Origin: Methanoregula sp.
GTDB taxonomy: Archaea > Halobacteriota > Methanomicrobia > Methanomicrobiales > Methanospirillaceae
DNA length: 64,000 bases
Direction: 5' to 3'
Assembly (NCBI GenBank): GCA_028679075.1
Contig: JAJRCF010000005.1
Span: 1 to 64,000 of the forward strand
The notes below the pieces were generated by a model. It was not told where the DNA came from. It made no database searches and worked only from the letters and a program-made list of their open reading frames with translations. This document shows positions 26,485 to 35,195 of the stretch, piece by piece (the stretch's first letter is position 1; every line of letters starts with the position of its first letter). A program made the position numbers and the translations under genes.

Positions 26485-27039
26485 CTAAACGATGAGCGAG
26501 ATCAGGTCGTGTTTCGTGATCACGCCCCGCACGAGCCGGCCCTCGACAACGAGCACCGCGTGGTTCTGCTGGAGGATATTGACCACCGTCTCGACGTCCA
26601 TATCGGGGGGCACCGTGGGAAAACCCGGCTCCATGAAATCCTTAACAAAGAAGAGGTGGGTCCGGTGCAGGCGCTGCTGCTCGATCGCCTTGACGATCAC
26701 GGACTCCGATATGCACCCGACCGGGACGCCCCGCTCGATGACCGGCAACTGGGAGATGTTGTTCTTCTCGATAATCTCCACGGCACGGCTGATCGCGTCC
26801 TGCGGCTGGACCGATAGCACGGGCGTGTGCATGATCTGCATGGCTCGGATCTTCCGGGGCTCGGCGGTGTTGAGGACGACAATGATCTTGTTGAGCGTGC
26901 TGACGCGGGGGTCCACGTTGCCCGCCTCGATCCGCGCCACCATGGACTGGCTGATACCGGCACGCCGGGCAAGCTCGGTCTGTTTCAGGCCAAGCGCCTC
27001 GCGGCGCGTGCGGAGCTCTTCCGGAGTTGGTACGTGCAT
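26485..27039 (-). CDS. Helix-turn-helix regulator with two CBS domains
   Basis: 184 residues. Residues 5-60 are a Cro/C1-type helix-turn-helix (RREALGLKQTELARRAGISQSMVARIEAGN). Residues 65-184 are a CBS pair: IMHTPVLSVQPQDAISRAVEIIEKNNISQLPVIE and FMEPGFPTVPPDMDVETVVNILQQNHAVLVVEG. This XRE-CBS design is common in methanogens, where the CBS pair is thought to sense an adenine nucleotide or similar ligand. Targets are not visible. It is transcribed alone. Confidence 0.85.
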   Translation of the reverse strand: MHVPTPEELRTRREALGLKQTELARRAGISQSMVARIEAGNVDPRVSTLNKIIVVLNTAEPRKIRAMQIMHTPVLSVQPQDAISRAVEIIEKNNISQLPVIERGVPVGCISESVIVKAIEQQRLHRTHLFFVKDFMEPGFPTVPPDMDVETVVNILQQNHAVLVVEGRLVRGVITKHDLISLIV

Positions 27040-27260
27040 TGCTGATTACTGATGGTTATAGGAAGTTATCAACCTTGTCCTCGCGGTTGCCCCGGCCTGT
27101 TATCGTTAATAAATATGGATGCCTGCATGAGCGGGACCCGGCCGGGAAGTCCCCTGCACGGCCCGCATTTATGATCGGCAGTCATTTTTACGGATCGCGT
27201 CCCGGCAGTGCCGGTTACCAAAAATCCTTTTACATACATGGTCGCAATAGCTGGTAACGA

Positions 27261-27286
27261 TAATCCAATGCCATGATGTTGGATTA
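27261..27286 (+). promoter_or_regulatory. Perfect inverted repeat TAATCCAA / TTGGATTA
   Basis: Two perfect 8-base arms separated by 10 bases, near the expected transcription start of the peptide-ligase operon. It could be a dimeric repressor operator or an mRNA hairpin. Confidence 0.55.
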
Positions 27287-27325
27287 GTGTTCTCTATGGC
27301 AGAGTCTTTGGAAAGCGACGATGAT

Positions 27326-27358
27326 GAAGAGAACCATCGGCGGTTCTCTTCCCTTTTT
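27326..27358 (+). terminator. Perfect 10-bp hairpin followed by T5 (possible attenuator)
   Basis: GAAGAGAACC pairs perfectly with GGTTCTCTTC around a 6-base loop, followed by CCTTTTT. It lies about 75 bases before the first gene of the operon and inside its probable leader. It could terminate transcripts conditionally, or it may be a diverged member of the GAAGAA palindrome family. Confidence 0.5.
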
Positions 27359-27432
27359 GTTCTCCCGGACCGTGGTTCCGGGTTGCATGTGATGATGAAC
27401 GCACGTCCCGTGCCGTATGGGCAGGTACTGCC

Positions 27433-28230
27433 ATGAACAACCCGGGTGAAATCCATCCGGATCCGTTCCGGCATAGTGCCACGGGTGTCATGTCCTGCGT
27501 CCCGCTTGTTCACCGGCCTGACGGTGCGGGCCCGGAAATTACCGCCCCGGCACTACCGGGACAGAAGAAACCCAACCACCGGAACCTGGTCCGGCGTGAA
27601 GCGGCCATTACCCGCGACACGCTCTTTACCGTCCGGCAGGGCGATGCATACCATATTGTCAGCGAGGACTATGCGTACAAGACCGAGTCGTACTACCGGA
27701 TCCTCCGGCACGAACTGGAGGGACGGAACGTGCGCCCGTCAAGCGCAGCCATACTCGATGCCTGCGTGGTCCCGATCTGCCTGGAACGGGCGCACCTTGC
27801 CGGCATCCCGGTCTGCGAATGGGGGATCTCGCAGGGCTATGCCCCGCTCCCGTCCATTGTCTACGGCCTGAACTACTTTGCCACGACAGCGGACCACACG
27901 GTCATCCACGATCACGAGAGCGCAAAAGAGGTGATCAAGCACATCACCAACAAGGGAAAGTATCCCTTCTGCTACCAGAAGCTGGAGGCCGGCGCCGAGA
28001 TCGGGTCATGCACGGCGATCTTCGGGAAGACCGCCGGGACCTGCCGGGAGGCAGCGGATATTGCGCGGGCCGTGTACGGTCTCTTTGAGATCCCGCTTTT
28101 CACCCTCGTCTACGTGAAGTGCGGGGACCGGTACCTTCTCTCGTCCCTCTCGCCTACCCGGTATTCCGGGCTCTCCGCTGATGAACGCACGCTCCTCTCG
28201 GCGCACCTTTCGCACCAGGAGTTCCTATGA
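27433..28230 (+). CDS. RimK-like ATP-grasp N-terminal (RLAN) domain protein
   Basis: 265 residues. After a variable first 50 residues, the protein resembles the stand-alone RLAN partner of RimK-like ATP-grasp ligases: FTVRQGDAYHIVSEDYAYKTESYYRILRHELEG, then PSSAAILDACVVPICLERA and KYPFCYQKLEAGAEIGSCTAIFGKT. It has no ATP-grasp catalytic motifs of its own, and its function is unknown beyond this association. It overlaps the ATP-grasp gene by 4 bases (ATGA), so the two proteins are made together and probably act as a complex. Confidence 0.75.
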   Translation: MNNPGEIHPDPFRHSATGVMSCVPLVHRPDGAGPEITAPALPGQKKPNHRNLVRREAAITRDTLFTVRQGDAYHIVSEDYAYKTESYYRILRHELEGRNVRPSSAAILDACVVPICLERAHLAGIPVCEWGISQGYAPLPSIVYGLNYFATTADHTVIHDHESAKEVIKHITNKGKYPFCYQKLEAGAEIGSCTAIFGKTAGTCREAADIARAVYGLFEIPLFTLVYVKCGDRYLLSSLSPTRYSGLSADERTLLSAHLSHQEFL

Positions 28231-29099
28231 GCCGGCTCGGGATCTTCGTTGACCGGAAGACGCTCTCGAACGCGGAGCAGCTGGGCGCCCTCATCCGGTG
28301 CCGGGACGTGGCCGAGAACAAGGGGCATGGCGTGGACTTCATCTTCCCGGTGGACATTGCCAAGATCAAGAAGATGGATGCCCTCTTCATCCGTGCACGG
28401 ACCGACCCGATGAACGTCACGTACGTTGCCGCCCGGATGGCAAGCTTCCACGGCATCCCGGTGATCGATGACCCGCAGTCCATCCAGGTCTGCTCGGACA
28501 AGATCAACATGTACTCGCACCTGATCCGGAACGGTGTCGCGCTCCCGAAGACCGTCTTCCTCTCGAAGCAGGACCTCACTGTCGAGTGCGTGACCCGCCT
28601 GTTCGACGAGCTGGGCACCCCGCTCATCGTCAAGGAGCCCTCGACGTCCTTCTCGCTCCGCGTGGAGAAGGTGAACGATATTGCCGGGTTTTTCCAGGTC
28701 GCCCACCGGTTCATCCACATGTCGGACTGGATCGTGGTCCAGCAGTATATCGAGAGCAAATACGACTGGCGGGTCGGCGTGCTTGACGGGAAGCTCCTGT
28801 ACGTCTGCAAGTATACCATCCCGTCGGTCACGTTCAAGATCCAGGCCTCGGTCAACGGGCACGTGGTCTACTGCGGGGTCGAGAGCGTCCCTGAACCGGA
28901 CGTTCCCCCGCACGTGGTCAGGCTCGGGATCGAGGCAGCAGGCGCGATAGGCCGTGGCCTGTACGGCGTGGACATAAAGAACACGAACGGCGATGCCTAC
29001 GTGATCGAAGTGAACGACAACCCGTCCATCGAGAGCGGGTAGGATGACTGCTATCCCCGCGTCTTCGACCAGATCGTTGACCACCTGTTTGCTGCGTGA
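28227..29099 (+). CDS. RimK-like ATP-grasp ligase with an in-frame TAG near its end
   Basis: ATP-grasp enzyme joining an amino acid or peptide to a carboxylate. Visible motifs are KEPSTSFSLRVEKV (ATP-binding Lys and loop), DWIVVQQYIESKYDWRVGVLDGK, and the metal-binding EVNDNPSIESG. A TAG stands at 29040-29042 directly after ESG. The same frame then continues for 18 codons (DDCYPRVFDQIVDHLFAA) to TGA at 29097-29099, just before the next gene. Relatives usually continue with Glu-Asp there, so GAG to TAG is likely. As given, the product is 271 residues; read through, it is 290. Confidence 0.85.
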
Positions 29100-29103
29100 T
29101 ACC

Positions 29104-29607
29104 ATGACCGAGGACTGGATTCTCCGTGCCGAGGCCATCTGTCTTGCCTGCGGCGGGCACTGCTGCAATGATGCGCACCCCCCGGTATCGGAACGCTGTT
29201 ACCAGCGGCTGGTTGCCGGGGGACTGCCGGACAATGCATTTGAGCGGGACGGGTACCGCTATATCAGGACCCGGGCTGACGGGACCTGTTCGCTCTGGAA
29301 CGGGGGCAAATGCGGCATCCATACCATCAAGCCCGAGACCTGCCGGGCAGGCCCTTTCACCTTTGATGTGAAGGGCGACGTGATCGAGATCTTCTTAAAA
29401 TTCGAGACGATCTGCCCGCTGGTCCGGCTCCTCAGGGACGTGCCGGAGGCCTACAGCCAGCAGTATGACCTTGCGGTCCGGAGCATCACGCACCTGGTCT
29501 CGGACCTGGCCGATGAGGAGATTGCTGCGATCTGCCGGATCGAAGAGCCGGAGACCGAGAAAGTGGCGGAGATCCCGCGAGTATATTCCCATGACCACCG
29601 GCACTGA
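29104..29607 (+). CDS. YkgJ-type cysteine-cluster protein
   Basis: 167 residues, with a Cys cluster typical of the YkgJ/CxxCxxCC family: CLACGGHCCND (about residues 13-23), then CSLWNGGKCGIHTIKPETCRAGPF. Family members bind zinc or an Fe-S cluster, but their reaction is mostly unknown. Its place between ATP-grasp and GCS2 ligase genes suggests a role in modifying or sensing the ligated product. It starts 4 bases after the restored ATP-grasp stop, and its 3' end overlaps the next gene by 17 bases. Confidence 0.75.
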   Translation: MTEDWILRAEAICLACGGHCCNDAHPPVSERCYQRLVAGGLPDNAFERDGYRYIRTRADGTCSLWNGGKCGIHTIKPETCRAGPFTFDVKGDVIEIFLKFETICPLVRLLRDVPEAYSQQYDLAVRSITHLVSDLADEEIAAICRIEEPETEKVAEIPRVYSHDHRH

Positions 29608-30700
29608 ACACGAGTTCTCCATCAATGACCGGCAGTTCCATGCCCTGCCGGTCTCTGACCGTATCCTGAAGACGATCTGCGGGAGGTACGAGAGCGAGAT
29701 CCTCTTTGGCGACGTCAAGCTGGGAAAGGAACTCCAGAAGACCGTGCTCGAGATGGTCCCGCGTTCCCCGGCGGAGGACCTTGCGCCGCTGGAAGCGCAG
29801 CTCGTAAAAGGGCTGGCAAAATTCAACCATGTCTTTGCCGGCCAGTACCGGCTCCTCGGCCTCGGTATGCACCCGACCGCCCGGCTGGACGACATCACGG
29901 TCTGGGACCATGACGAAGGCGAGTATTACGAGGCATACGACCGGCTCTTCGATATCCGCCAGCATGGCTGGCTGAACATCCAGGCCCTCCAGGTCAACCT
30001 CTCTTACCGGAGCAGCAGGGAACTCGTAGCCATGTACAACAAGCTCCGCACCCTGCTCCCGTACCTCATCGCGGTGACGGCATCGTCCCCCGTGGTCGAA
30101 GGAAAATTGACCGGGACCTGCGACAACCGTCTCGTGTACTATCGCGGGAACCAGAAGGAGATCCCCCTCATCTGTAACCGGATCGTGCCGGAGAGGATCG
30201 CGTCAGTTGGGGATTACCTCGCGCAGCAGGAGGAGATCTTTTCGGAACTGAGGTCCCGGGGTGCAGACATCCTCTGCGAGGAATGGGTCAATTCCGGGGG
30301 GATCATCATACGCTTCTCCCGCAAATGCCTTGAGATCAAGGCCCTTGACGAACAGGAGTCGATCCGTTCCGATATGGCGGTCTGCGCATTTATCCGGTCG
30401 CTCCTGCGCTGCCGCTCGCTGCCGGTTGAGACGGACCAGGACGCCCTGCTGGCGCTGACGGAGGTGGCGATTCGTGACGGGACTGCCGGGCTGAAAGAGG
30501 AACTTGAACAATTGTACGATGCGGCATGGCGGCATGCGACCGCGGACGAGCGGCATTACCTGCCGGTTATTAAGGAACGGATTGACCGGGGGTCTCTTGC
30601 AGAACTGATGAGCGAACGGATCTCGAAGGGGGAGGAGCTCACCCCGATACTATCCGGGATGGCGGAATGCCTGAGGACAAACCGGTCGTACGGGATGTGA
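29591..30700 (+). CDS. GCS2-family carboxylate-amine ligase
   Basis: 369 residues resembling the glutamate-cysteine ligase 2 / YbdK family. Visible: NDRQFHALPVSDRIL and a substrate/metal segment LLGLGMHPTARLDDITVWDHDEGEYYEAYDRLFDIRQHGWLNIQALQVNL, where the H, E and Q residues match the GCS fold. SSPVVEGKLTGTCDNRLVYYR lies further on. These enzymes couple ATP hydrolysis to gamma-glutamyl or related amide formation. With the ATP-grasp gene in the same operon, the cluster may make a small peptide or modify a cofactor or protein. I chose the ATG at 29591 because the preceding residues are not family-like. Confidence 0.8.
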   Translation: MTTGTEHEFSINDRQFHALPVSDRILKTICGRYESEILFGDVKLGKELQKTVLEMVPRSPAEDLAPLEAQLVKGLAKFNHVFAGQYRLLGLGMHPTARLDDITVWDHDEGEYYEAYDRLFDIRQHGWLNIQALQVNLSYRSSRELVAMYNKLRTLLPYLIAVTASSPVVEGKLTGTCDNRLVYYRGNQKEIPLICNRIVPERIASVGDYLAQQEEIFSELRSRGADILCEEWVNSGGIIIRFSRKCLEIKALDEQESIRSDMAVCAFIRSLLRCRSLPVETDQDALLALTEVAIRDGTAGLKEELEQLYDAAWRHATADERHYLPVIKERIDRGSLAELMSERISKGEELTPILSGMAECLRTNRSYGM

Positions 30701-30717
30701 AGTAGGGGCGGGGGAAG

Positions 30718-30912
30718 ATGCAGATCGCCCTGCGGGACAGGACGTTTGATCTGAAAAAAGAAGAGCGGGTCGTCATCCCCAAAGGCGTGGACCACAAGCC
30801 CGTCTGTCCGGAACAATGCACGGTGCTCTTACTGGAGCCGGGGGGGACCTGTAACACCGGCAATGCCGGCGGGGCATTGATGGATAGCAGGGGGAGTGGA
30901 TTTAATTTTTGA
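30718..30912 (+). pseudogene. C-terminal half of a cupin protein
   Basis: 64 residues matching only the second half of small single-domain cupins: MQIALRDRTFDLKKEERVVIPKGVDHKPVC (the second cupin motif with its His), then LLLEPGGTCNTGNAGG. The first motif with HxH is missing. Translating a few codons upstream (GRGK before MQIAL) still matches the family, up to a TAG at about 30703. The missing N-terminal half lies at 36487-36655. It is probably non-functional. Confidence 0.7.
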
Positions 30913-31061
30913 ATCGGTCGGGTATTACAATCTCTCCCCACCCTGAAAAAAATGAGGGGAGATCATACGGCCCAATGTCTCTTTACAGGAATTGTTTCAG
31001 ATGAGAATGGTGCCGAATAACGTTCATGCGGATTGCAATCGCGCCACAAAACACCGTATCC

Positions 31062-31619
31062 TTACGAGGAGGCAGTCTCAAAAAGCGCCGCACCGACATG
31101 GCATAATCCGATAAGTGGCAGGAAGACCATCATGAAAATTGCTGAATATCCACCAATAATATTCCATGATGTCTGCAGGGGATGTAAAAGACCGGATACA
31201 ATCAGGTATATCAGGAAAAATGCATAGGCACTGAATACCCCGGAAATGAGAGCAAAAAGCCGGGCAATTTTTTGTTGTGGCTTTGGAAATGCGATAAAAA
31301 ATCCAACGGACGTAAAGGGAAGGAGCGCAAAAGACAGGATCAAAAAATCCGTGTTCCACACCAAGGAAACGAGCATCATGGCTGCGGAGATACAGATAAT
31401 CCCGATTGCCGCCACATGAAAAATCCCCAGGTACCAGCGATCCGATTCCTTCCTCAGTCGGACGACTACAAGGACCGATCCACAGAATGAGATTCCTGCC
31501 ACTATGAGCGGCACTATCGTGTGCAATGACGGGCCCGACACCCGGAAAGCGACGATAATTACGAATAGGAAGAATACCAGCGAGGTGCACAACAGCGGGA
31601 TAACCTGTCCGGTTTTCAT
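31062..31619 (-). CDS. Six-span membrane protein, unknown function
   Basis: 185 residues, almost entirely hydrophobic, with about six segments (8-27, 32-52, 66-86, 92-110, 118-140 and 152-175). Resembles DUF998-type or similar small methanogen membrane proteins in pattern, but no motif secures this. GAGG lies 7 bases before the ATG at 31619, so I prefer it over the in-frame ATG at 31652. It stands alone. Confidence 0.6.
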   Translation of the reverse strand: MKTGQVIPLLCTSLVFFLFVIIVAFRVSGPSLHTIVPLIVAGISFCGSVLVVVRLRKESDRWYLGIFHVAAIGIICISAAMMLVSLVWNTDFLILSFALLPFTSVGFFIAFPKPQQKIARLFALISGVFSAYAFFLIYLIVSGLLHPLQTSWNIIGGYSAIFMMVFLPLIGLCHVGAALFETASS

Positions 31620-31677
31620 AGTCTGCCTCAAAAAAATTGTGGGTCTTTTCAACCTATATAGATTGCAAACTCATTAA

Positions 31678-31863
31678 TTGATCCCGTATTTCCTGCGGAC
31701 CGCGGTTGTGCTGGCGAACACGTCATCAAAAAACACCTGGTCGTACCGTATGGATACAACCGGGATGGCCGGGGATGATTACCTCATCTATGTCAGGGAA
31801 AGCCAGAAGGATGCGTTCTATACCAATACCCTGTTCCACCTGTTTTCACGCGATGGTATGTAA
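31678..31863 (+). pseudogene. Fragment of a DUF3821/S-layer-type surface protein
   Basis: The frame holds TWSYRMDTTGMAGDDYLIYVRESQKDAFYTNTLF, a pattern typical of the repeated beta domains in Methanomicrobiales surface proteins (TTGxxxDxYxIYVxESQKDA). Nothing upstream or downstream completes a protein, and there is no signal peptide or membrane anchor. I read it as a decayed piece of a former surface-protein gene. Confidence 0.4.
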
Positions 31864-31913
31864 CCTGCCGCCTCGTCACCCCCCTCCACAGGCCGGCTCC
31901 TGTTGTGCCGGGT

Positions 31914-32549
31914 CTACTTCACGATCACGGTAAGATTGAACCGGAGATCTCCCCTCGGGTCTTCGTTGGGAGTGATGACTAATTTTCCGTTAAGGGCCGA
32001 TGTCCCGGGGCTGACCGCCCGGTACCTGGCCCGGAAATAACCGGTATTATTCCAGAAATCACCCCCTGTGTAATAGTTCCCGTCATTCACCAGCTCGAGT
32101 CCGCAGCCAGAGACGGGGACAGTCCAGCGCATGGCAAGACCCGGGGCAAATCCAAGGTTGATCTCAACAATGTCCCCCTTCCCGAGGACGATGGTCCTGT
32201 CGGAATCGTTTTTGTTCAGGGAATACCGGATGCCGGGCATCGGGTCCTGGATAGGGACGGACGTATCGACCGGAACAGGGAACCGGGGCTCGGCGTCCTG
32301 AGGATCGCATCGGGCCCCGGGATCCTGCGTAGAACCGGGTACGGCCGGAGAGGATGGTTGAGCCGGTGCCGGAATAACGGGTGTTGGCTGAAGGGTAAGC
32401 TGAAGGTCCTGCGGTTGGTTCTGGCGAAGATCTTCTGACGGAAAATACATATGGTAAACAAAATAACTTCCGGTAATTACCAGAATAACCAGGCAAATAA
32501 ACGCCCCCCCGACAAAAACTATTCTGGATTCTTGTTTCATGGTATTCAA
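31914..32549 (-). CDS. Membrane-anchored protein with chagasin-like (I42) domain
   Basis: 211 residues. One membrane segment (about 10-32) is followed by a Pro/Gln/Thr-rich linker (about 40-90) and a C-terminal beta domain (about 105-211). That domain resembles chagasin-type cysteine protease inhibitors: DRTIVLGKGDIVEINLGFAPGLAMRWTV corresponds to the NPTTGY-W loop, and FRARYRAVSPGTSALNGKLVI to the RPW-side strands. Membership is tentative, because the loop sequence departs from NPTTG. It is probably exposed outside the cell. Confidence 0.6.
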   Translation of the reverse strand: MNTMKQESRIVFVGGAFICLVILVITGSYFVYHMYFPSEDLRQNQPQDLQLTLQPTPVIPAPAQPSSPAVPGSTQDPGARCDPQDAEPRFPVPVDTSVPIQDPMPGIRYSLNKNDSDRTIVLGKGDIVEINLGFAPGLAMRWTVPVSGCGLELVNDGNYYTGGDFWNNTGYFRARYRAVSPGTSALNGKLVITPNEDPRGDLRFNLTVIVK

Positions 32550-32628
32550 TACCTATCAGACTCTCTTGTTGTTCCTCTGTTTTTCTCCTGATGAAAAAAT
32601 TCCTTACGAAAACTCCGGTTTTCCCTGA

Positions 32629-33843
32629 TCACCTCCGTTTTACGTAGTGCCCTGCCCCGATGACAATGAGAAGACTAATACCAATTGTGAGAGGATCGAG
32701 ACCAGCTTGTGCAGAGGTTCTTGATACCACAGGCACCGTTGAGGAGATGTTTGATGAGAGCGGTGCGGTTGTTGCTGGTGTTTGAGCCGGAACCTGAAGC
32801 GGCATATACCAGACATCGCCAGAGATACCGCCATTATCCGTACCTCCAAGAACCCAGATCCCATTATGAAATACTGTAACCCCATGAAGGAACCGTGGAC
32901 TAAACCCGGCATCTTCAGTTTCGAGAGTCCAGTTGTTGCCATCGGGAGATGACCAGATCTCACTGAATGCACGGGGCTGAACATACTTCGTTGATCTCGT
33001 CAACGTTATCCAATTTCCACCCCCGATAATCCAGATCCTGTTGCCAGATGCCGTCACCGGTGTAAATTCCAGATATTTGAACGGGGCATCTGCGGTAACA
33101 AGAGTCCAGTTTTTTCCATTCGTTGAAGACCACACATCTTTTGATCCTCCCTCACTGATATAGGTGTAATCTGTGACAGGATCAGTATATCCACTGTCGC
33201 TGATGCCTCCGATAATCCAGAGTTTGTTGCCAAATGCTACAACGCCCTTGCCAAATCGCGGACTGAACTCTGCGTTGGCGGTAACCTGTGTCCAGGTCTT
33301 CCCATCCGGTGAAGACCAGACGTCATTCTTCATATTCGGATATTCTCCACCAGCGATTACCCAGAGCCGGTTTTCAAATACCACAACACTCATATCACCT
33401 CGCGGGCTGAATCCTGCATTATCCGTTTCAAGTGTCCAGGCAACACCATCTGGTGAAGACCAGACATCATTCTTCATATTGCCAAAAGTGCCGCCGCCGA
33501 TCACCCAGAGCCGGTTATTGAATACGGCCACACCATGACCGGAACGAGGACTGAACCCGGCATTGTCCGTTACCAGTGTCCAGTTTTGCCCATCCGGCGA
33601 TGACCAGACATCGTTCTTATCACAGGTTGAATTGCTATGACAAATCCACATATATCCATCCAAAATATGTCCCCCGATCACCCAGAGCCGGTCGTTGAAA
33701 GTTGCAGCACCGAAATCATATCTCGGACTAAAATTCGCGTTTGATGCGATCTCAGTCCAGTTTCCATAGGTGGGCATCTCTGCGCTTATCGTTCCAATAA
33801 GAAGACTGCAGCATACTAATATCATAATAATGGCAATTTTCAT
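32629..33843 (-). CDS. Secreted kelch-like beta-propeller with C-terminal anchor
   Basis: 404 residues. Signal peptide at 1-21 (ending ISAEM), then six kelch-like repeats of about 50 residues with the pattern WTLxTxNAxFSPRxxxxxxVFxNRLWVIGG and DVWSSPDGxxW. A Thr/Pro/Ser linker near 350 and a C-terminal membrane segment with VKRR tail anchor it to the membrane, the usual plan for methanogen surface proteins. The propeller probably binds other surface molecules. The repeats are very alike at DNA level (for example at 33293-33330 and 33437-33474), so recombination can change their number. Confidence 0.8.
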   Translation of the reverse strand: MKIAIIMILVCCSLLIGTISAEMPTYGNWTEIASNANFSPRYDFGAATFNDRLWVIGGHILDGYMWICHSNSTCDKNDVWSSPDGQNWTLVTDNAGFSPRSGHGVAVFNNRLWVIGGGTFGNMKNDVWSSPDGVAWTLETDNAGFSPRGDMSVVVFENRLWVIAGGEYPNMKNDVWSSPDGKTWTQVTANAEFSPRFGKGVVAFGNKLWIIGGISDSGYTDPVTDYTYISEGGSKDVWSSTNGKNWTLVTADAPFKYLEFTPVTASGNRIWIIGGGNWITLTRSTKYVQPRAFSEIWSSPDGNNWTLETEDAGFSPRFLHGVTVFHNGIWVLGGTDNGGISGDVWYMPLQVPAQTPATTAPLSSNISSTVPVVSRTSAQAGLDPLTIGISLLIVIGAGHYVKRR

Positions 33844-33878
33844 ACACGCTCTTCCTTTTAAAAAAATGATATTTTAAT

Positions 33879-35195
33879 TTATATATTTCCTGTATTCAGT
33901 GTAATGGATGTCGGCCATGACGTATTAGTGACTGACAATCCATATTGTGAAGGGCTCCAATTCACGCTGTTCACGTATCCGGGCATAGATGCCGGAATGG
34001 CATTGTATCCATCTATATCATTAATAATGATATTACCGAAAGTAACATTTCCGGGGATATAACTGGAATTGTAGTCTTCGGGATTCAATGCGCGTGTGGA
34101 CCACCCCTCTAATACGATATATGCCTGAAGGTTCCGATAGGTCAGATCCGAAGACTGAGATGAATTAAGGAAGAGCGTCGAACTTACACCTAACGTCAAA
34201 TCAGTTATTGCGCCGGTCCAGGTAGCGCCGTAGTGCATCATATTACCTTGGATCTGATGCCCGGAAAGAATTAATTCTCCCGTGGATGGGATACCATAGC
34301 GTCGTGTTGAGTGCATCCCCCGGTTATTGTATTCTTTCGGAGAGACCCACCAGGTGGCAATACTCCAGTTAGCGGTACTTGGGTTTGGATCCGATGCATT
34401 CTTCTTGACATACCATTCGAGGACTGGTTGGAGAAGATATGTTCCATTTGTATCCTCAAGGCCATTCCAGATTGTAGATTGTGAGCCATCCAATCTGTTC
34501 TGGGAATAATTAACAGTTAATATCGGGTTTTTGGGAACATTCCAGCGTGCTGAGAATTGACCAACCGTTGGAATCCGTGCTGTTTCGCCATATTCAATCC
34601 ATTGTGGGGATAGTGTTTGTGGGCTATAAACCTGTTTTGTGAAGGATGCTGATTTTTTCTGTAATCCCTTTGAATCATCAAGGATAGTCAGAATCCTTTG
34701 TTTGTCATAGAACACGTTTGTGACACTATTATCATCTACGATCAATGATTTATCCGGGATTTCAAACACTTCAGTCGCTCGCAGGACACCATCCGGCGTA
34801 TTGATCAGTGACGCTTGGGAATCTTTCGCTGCGAACAGCTGTTGTCCTGTCGAATCAAATACGGTCGTTATCCCATCGTTTGAATGATGGACAATTGCGC
34901 CAAAAGGAATGTCTGATACGGTTGGGGCGGCAGATGCAGCTATCATATCTGCAATCTGCGTACTCTGCGTACTCTCTTGTATTTTGAACTCCCCGTTGAC
35001 AATGACCTTCTTTTGGGTTTTATCATACTGTAACTGAGGCAATTGTGTATTACTCTGGTTAAGAGATACTGCATTCAATTCATCTATGGTAGCAGCGTCC
35101 GGATTTTGTACTCCCGCCGCACTCACCATCGGTACCATCGCCATCGCTGCCAGCAGCAGTGCCAGCAGGACGACAAATGTTTTGTGTAAGTTCAT
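33879..35195 (-). CDS. Secreted protein, possibly glutamic-peptidase (eqolisin)-like
   Basis: 438 residues with a signal peptide (about 1-27, MVSAAG) and no C-terminal anchor, so it may be released. The N-terminal part (30-190) could be a propeptide. The C-terminal part shows VGQFSARWNVPKNPI, STIWNGLED...LLQPVLEWYV and ATWWVSPKEY, reminiscent of the eqolisin jelly roll with its W-x-V-P start, Gln-containing strand and Glu. This is pattern recognition only; the catalytic Gln/Glu pair needs a structure-based check. The start at 35195 is backed by GGAGG 8 bases upstream. Confidence 0.6.
   Translation of the reverse strand: MNLHKTFVVLLALLLAAMAMVPMVSAAGVQNPDAATIDELNAVSLNQSNTQLPQLQYDKTQKKVIVNGEFKIQESTQSTQIADMIAASAAPTVSDIPFGAIVHHSNDGITTVFDSTGQQLFAAKDSQASLINTPDGVLRATEVFEIPDKSLIVDDNSVTNVFYDKQRILTILDDSKGLQKKSASFTKQVYSPQTLSPQWIEYGETARIPTVGQFSARWNVPKNPILTVNYSQNRLDGSQSTIWNGLEDTNGTYLLQPVLEWYVKKNASDPNPSTANWSIATWWVSPKEYNNRGMHSTRRYGIPSTGELILSGHQIQGNMMHYGATWTGAITDLTLGVSSTLFLNSSQSSDLTYRNLQAYIVLEGWSTRALNPEDYNSSYIPGNVTFGNIIINDIDGYNAIPASMPGYVNSVNWSPSQYGLSVTNTSWPTSITLNTGNI

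Larger units (their letters stand above)
27040..27432. other. Structured leader region before the peptide-ligase operon
   Basis: About 390 bases without a gene. It has a TATA-like TTTTACATAC near 27226, then two symmetric elements described separately (27261-27286 and 27326-27358). Confidence 0.5.

Noticed and set aside
29030-29099. Pyrrolysine as the meaning of the TAG in the ATP-grasp gene
   Set aside because: TAG ends several other genes here with no continuation, and no pyl gene is visible. Mutation, read-through or error is more likely.
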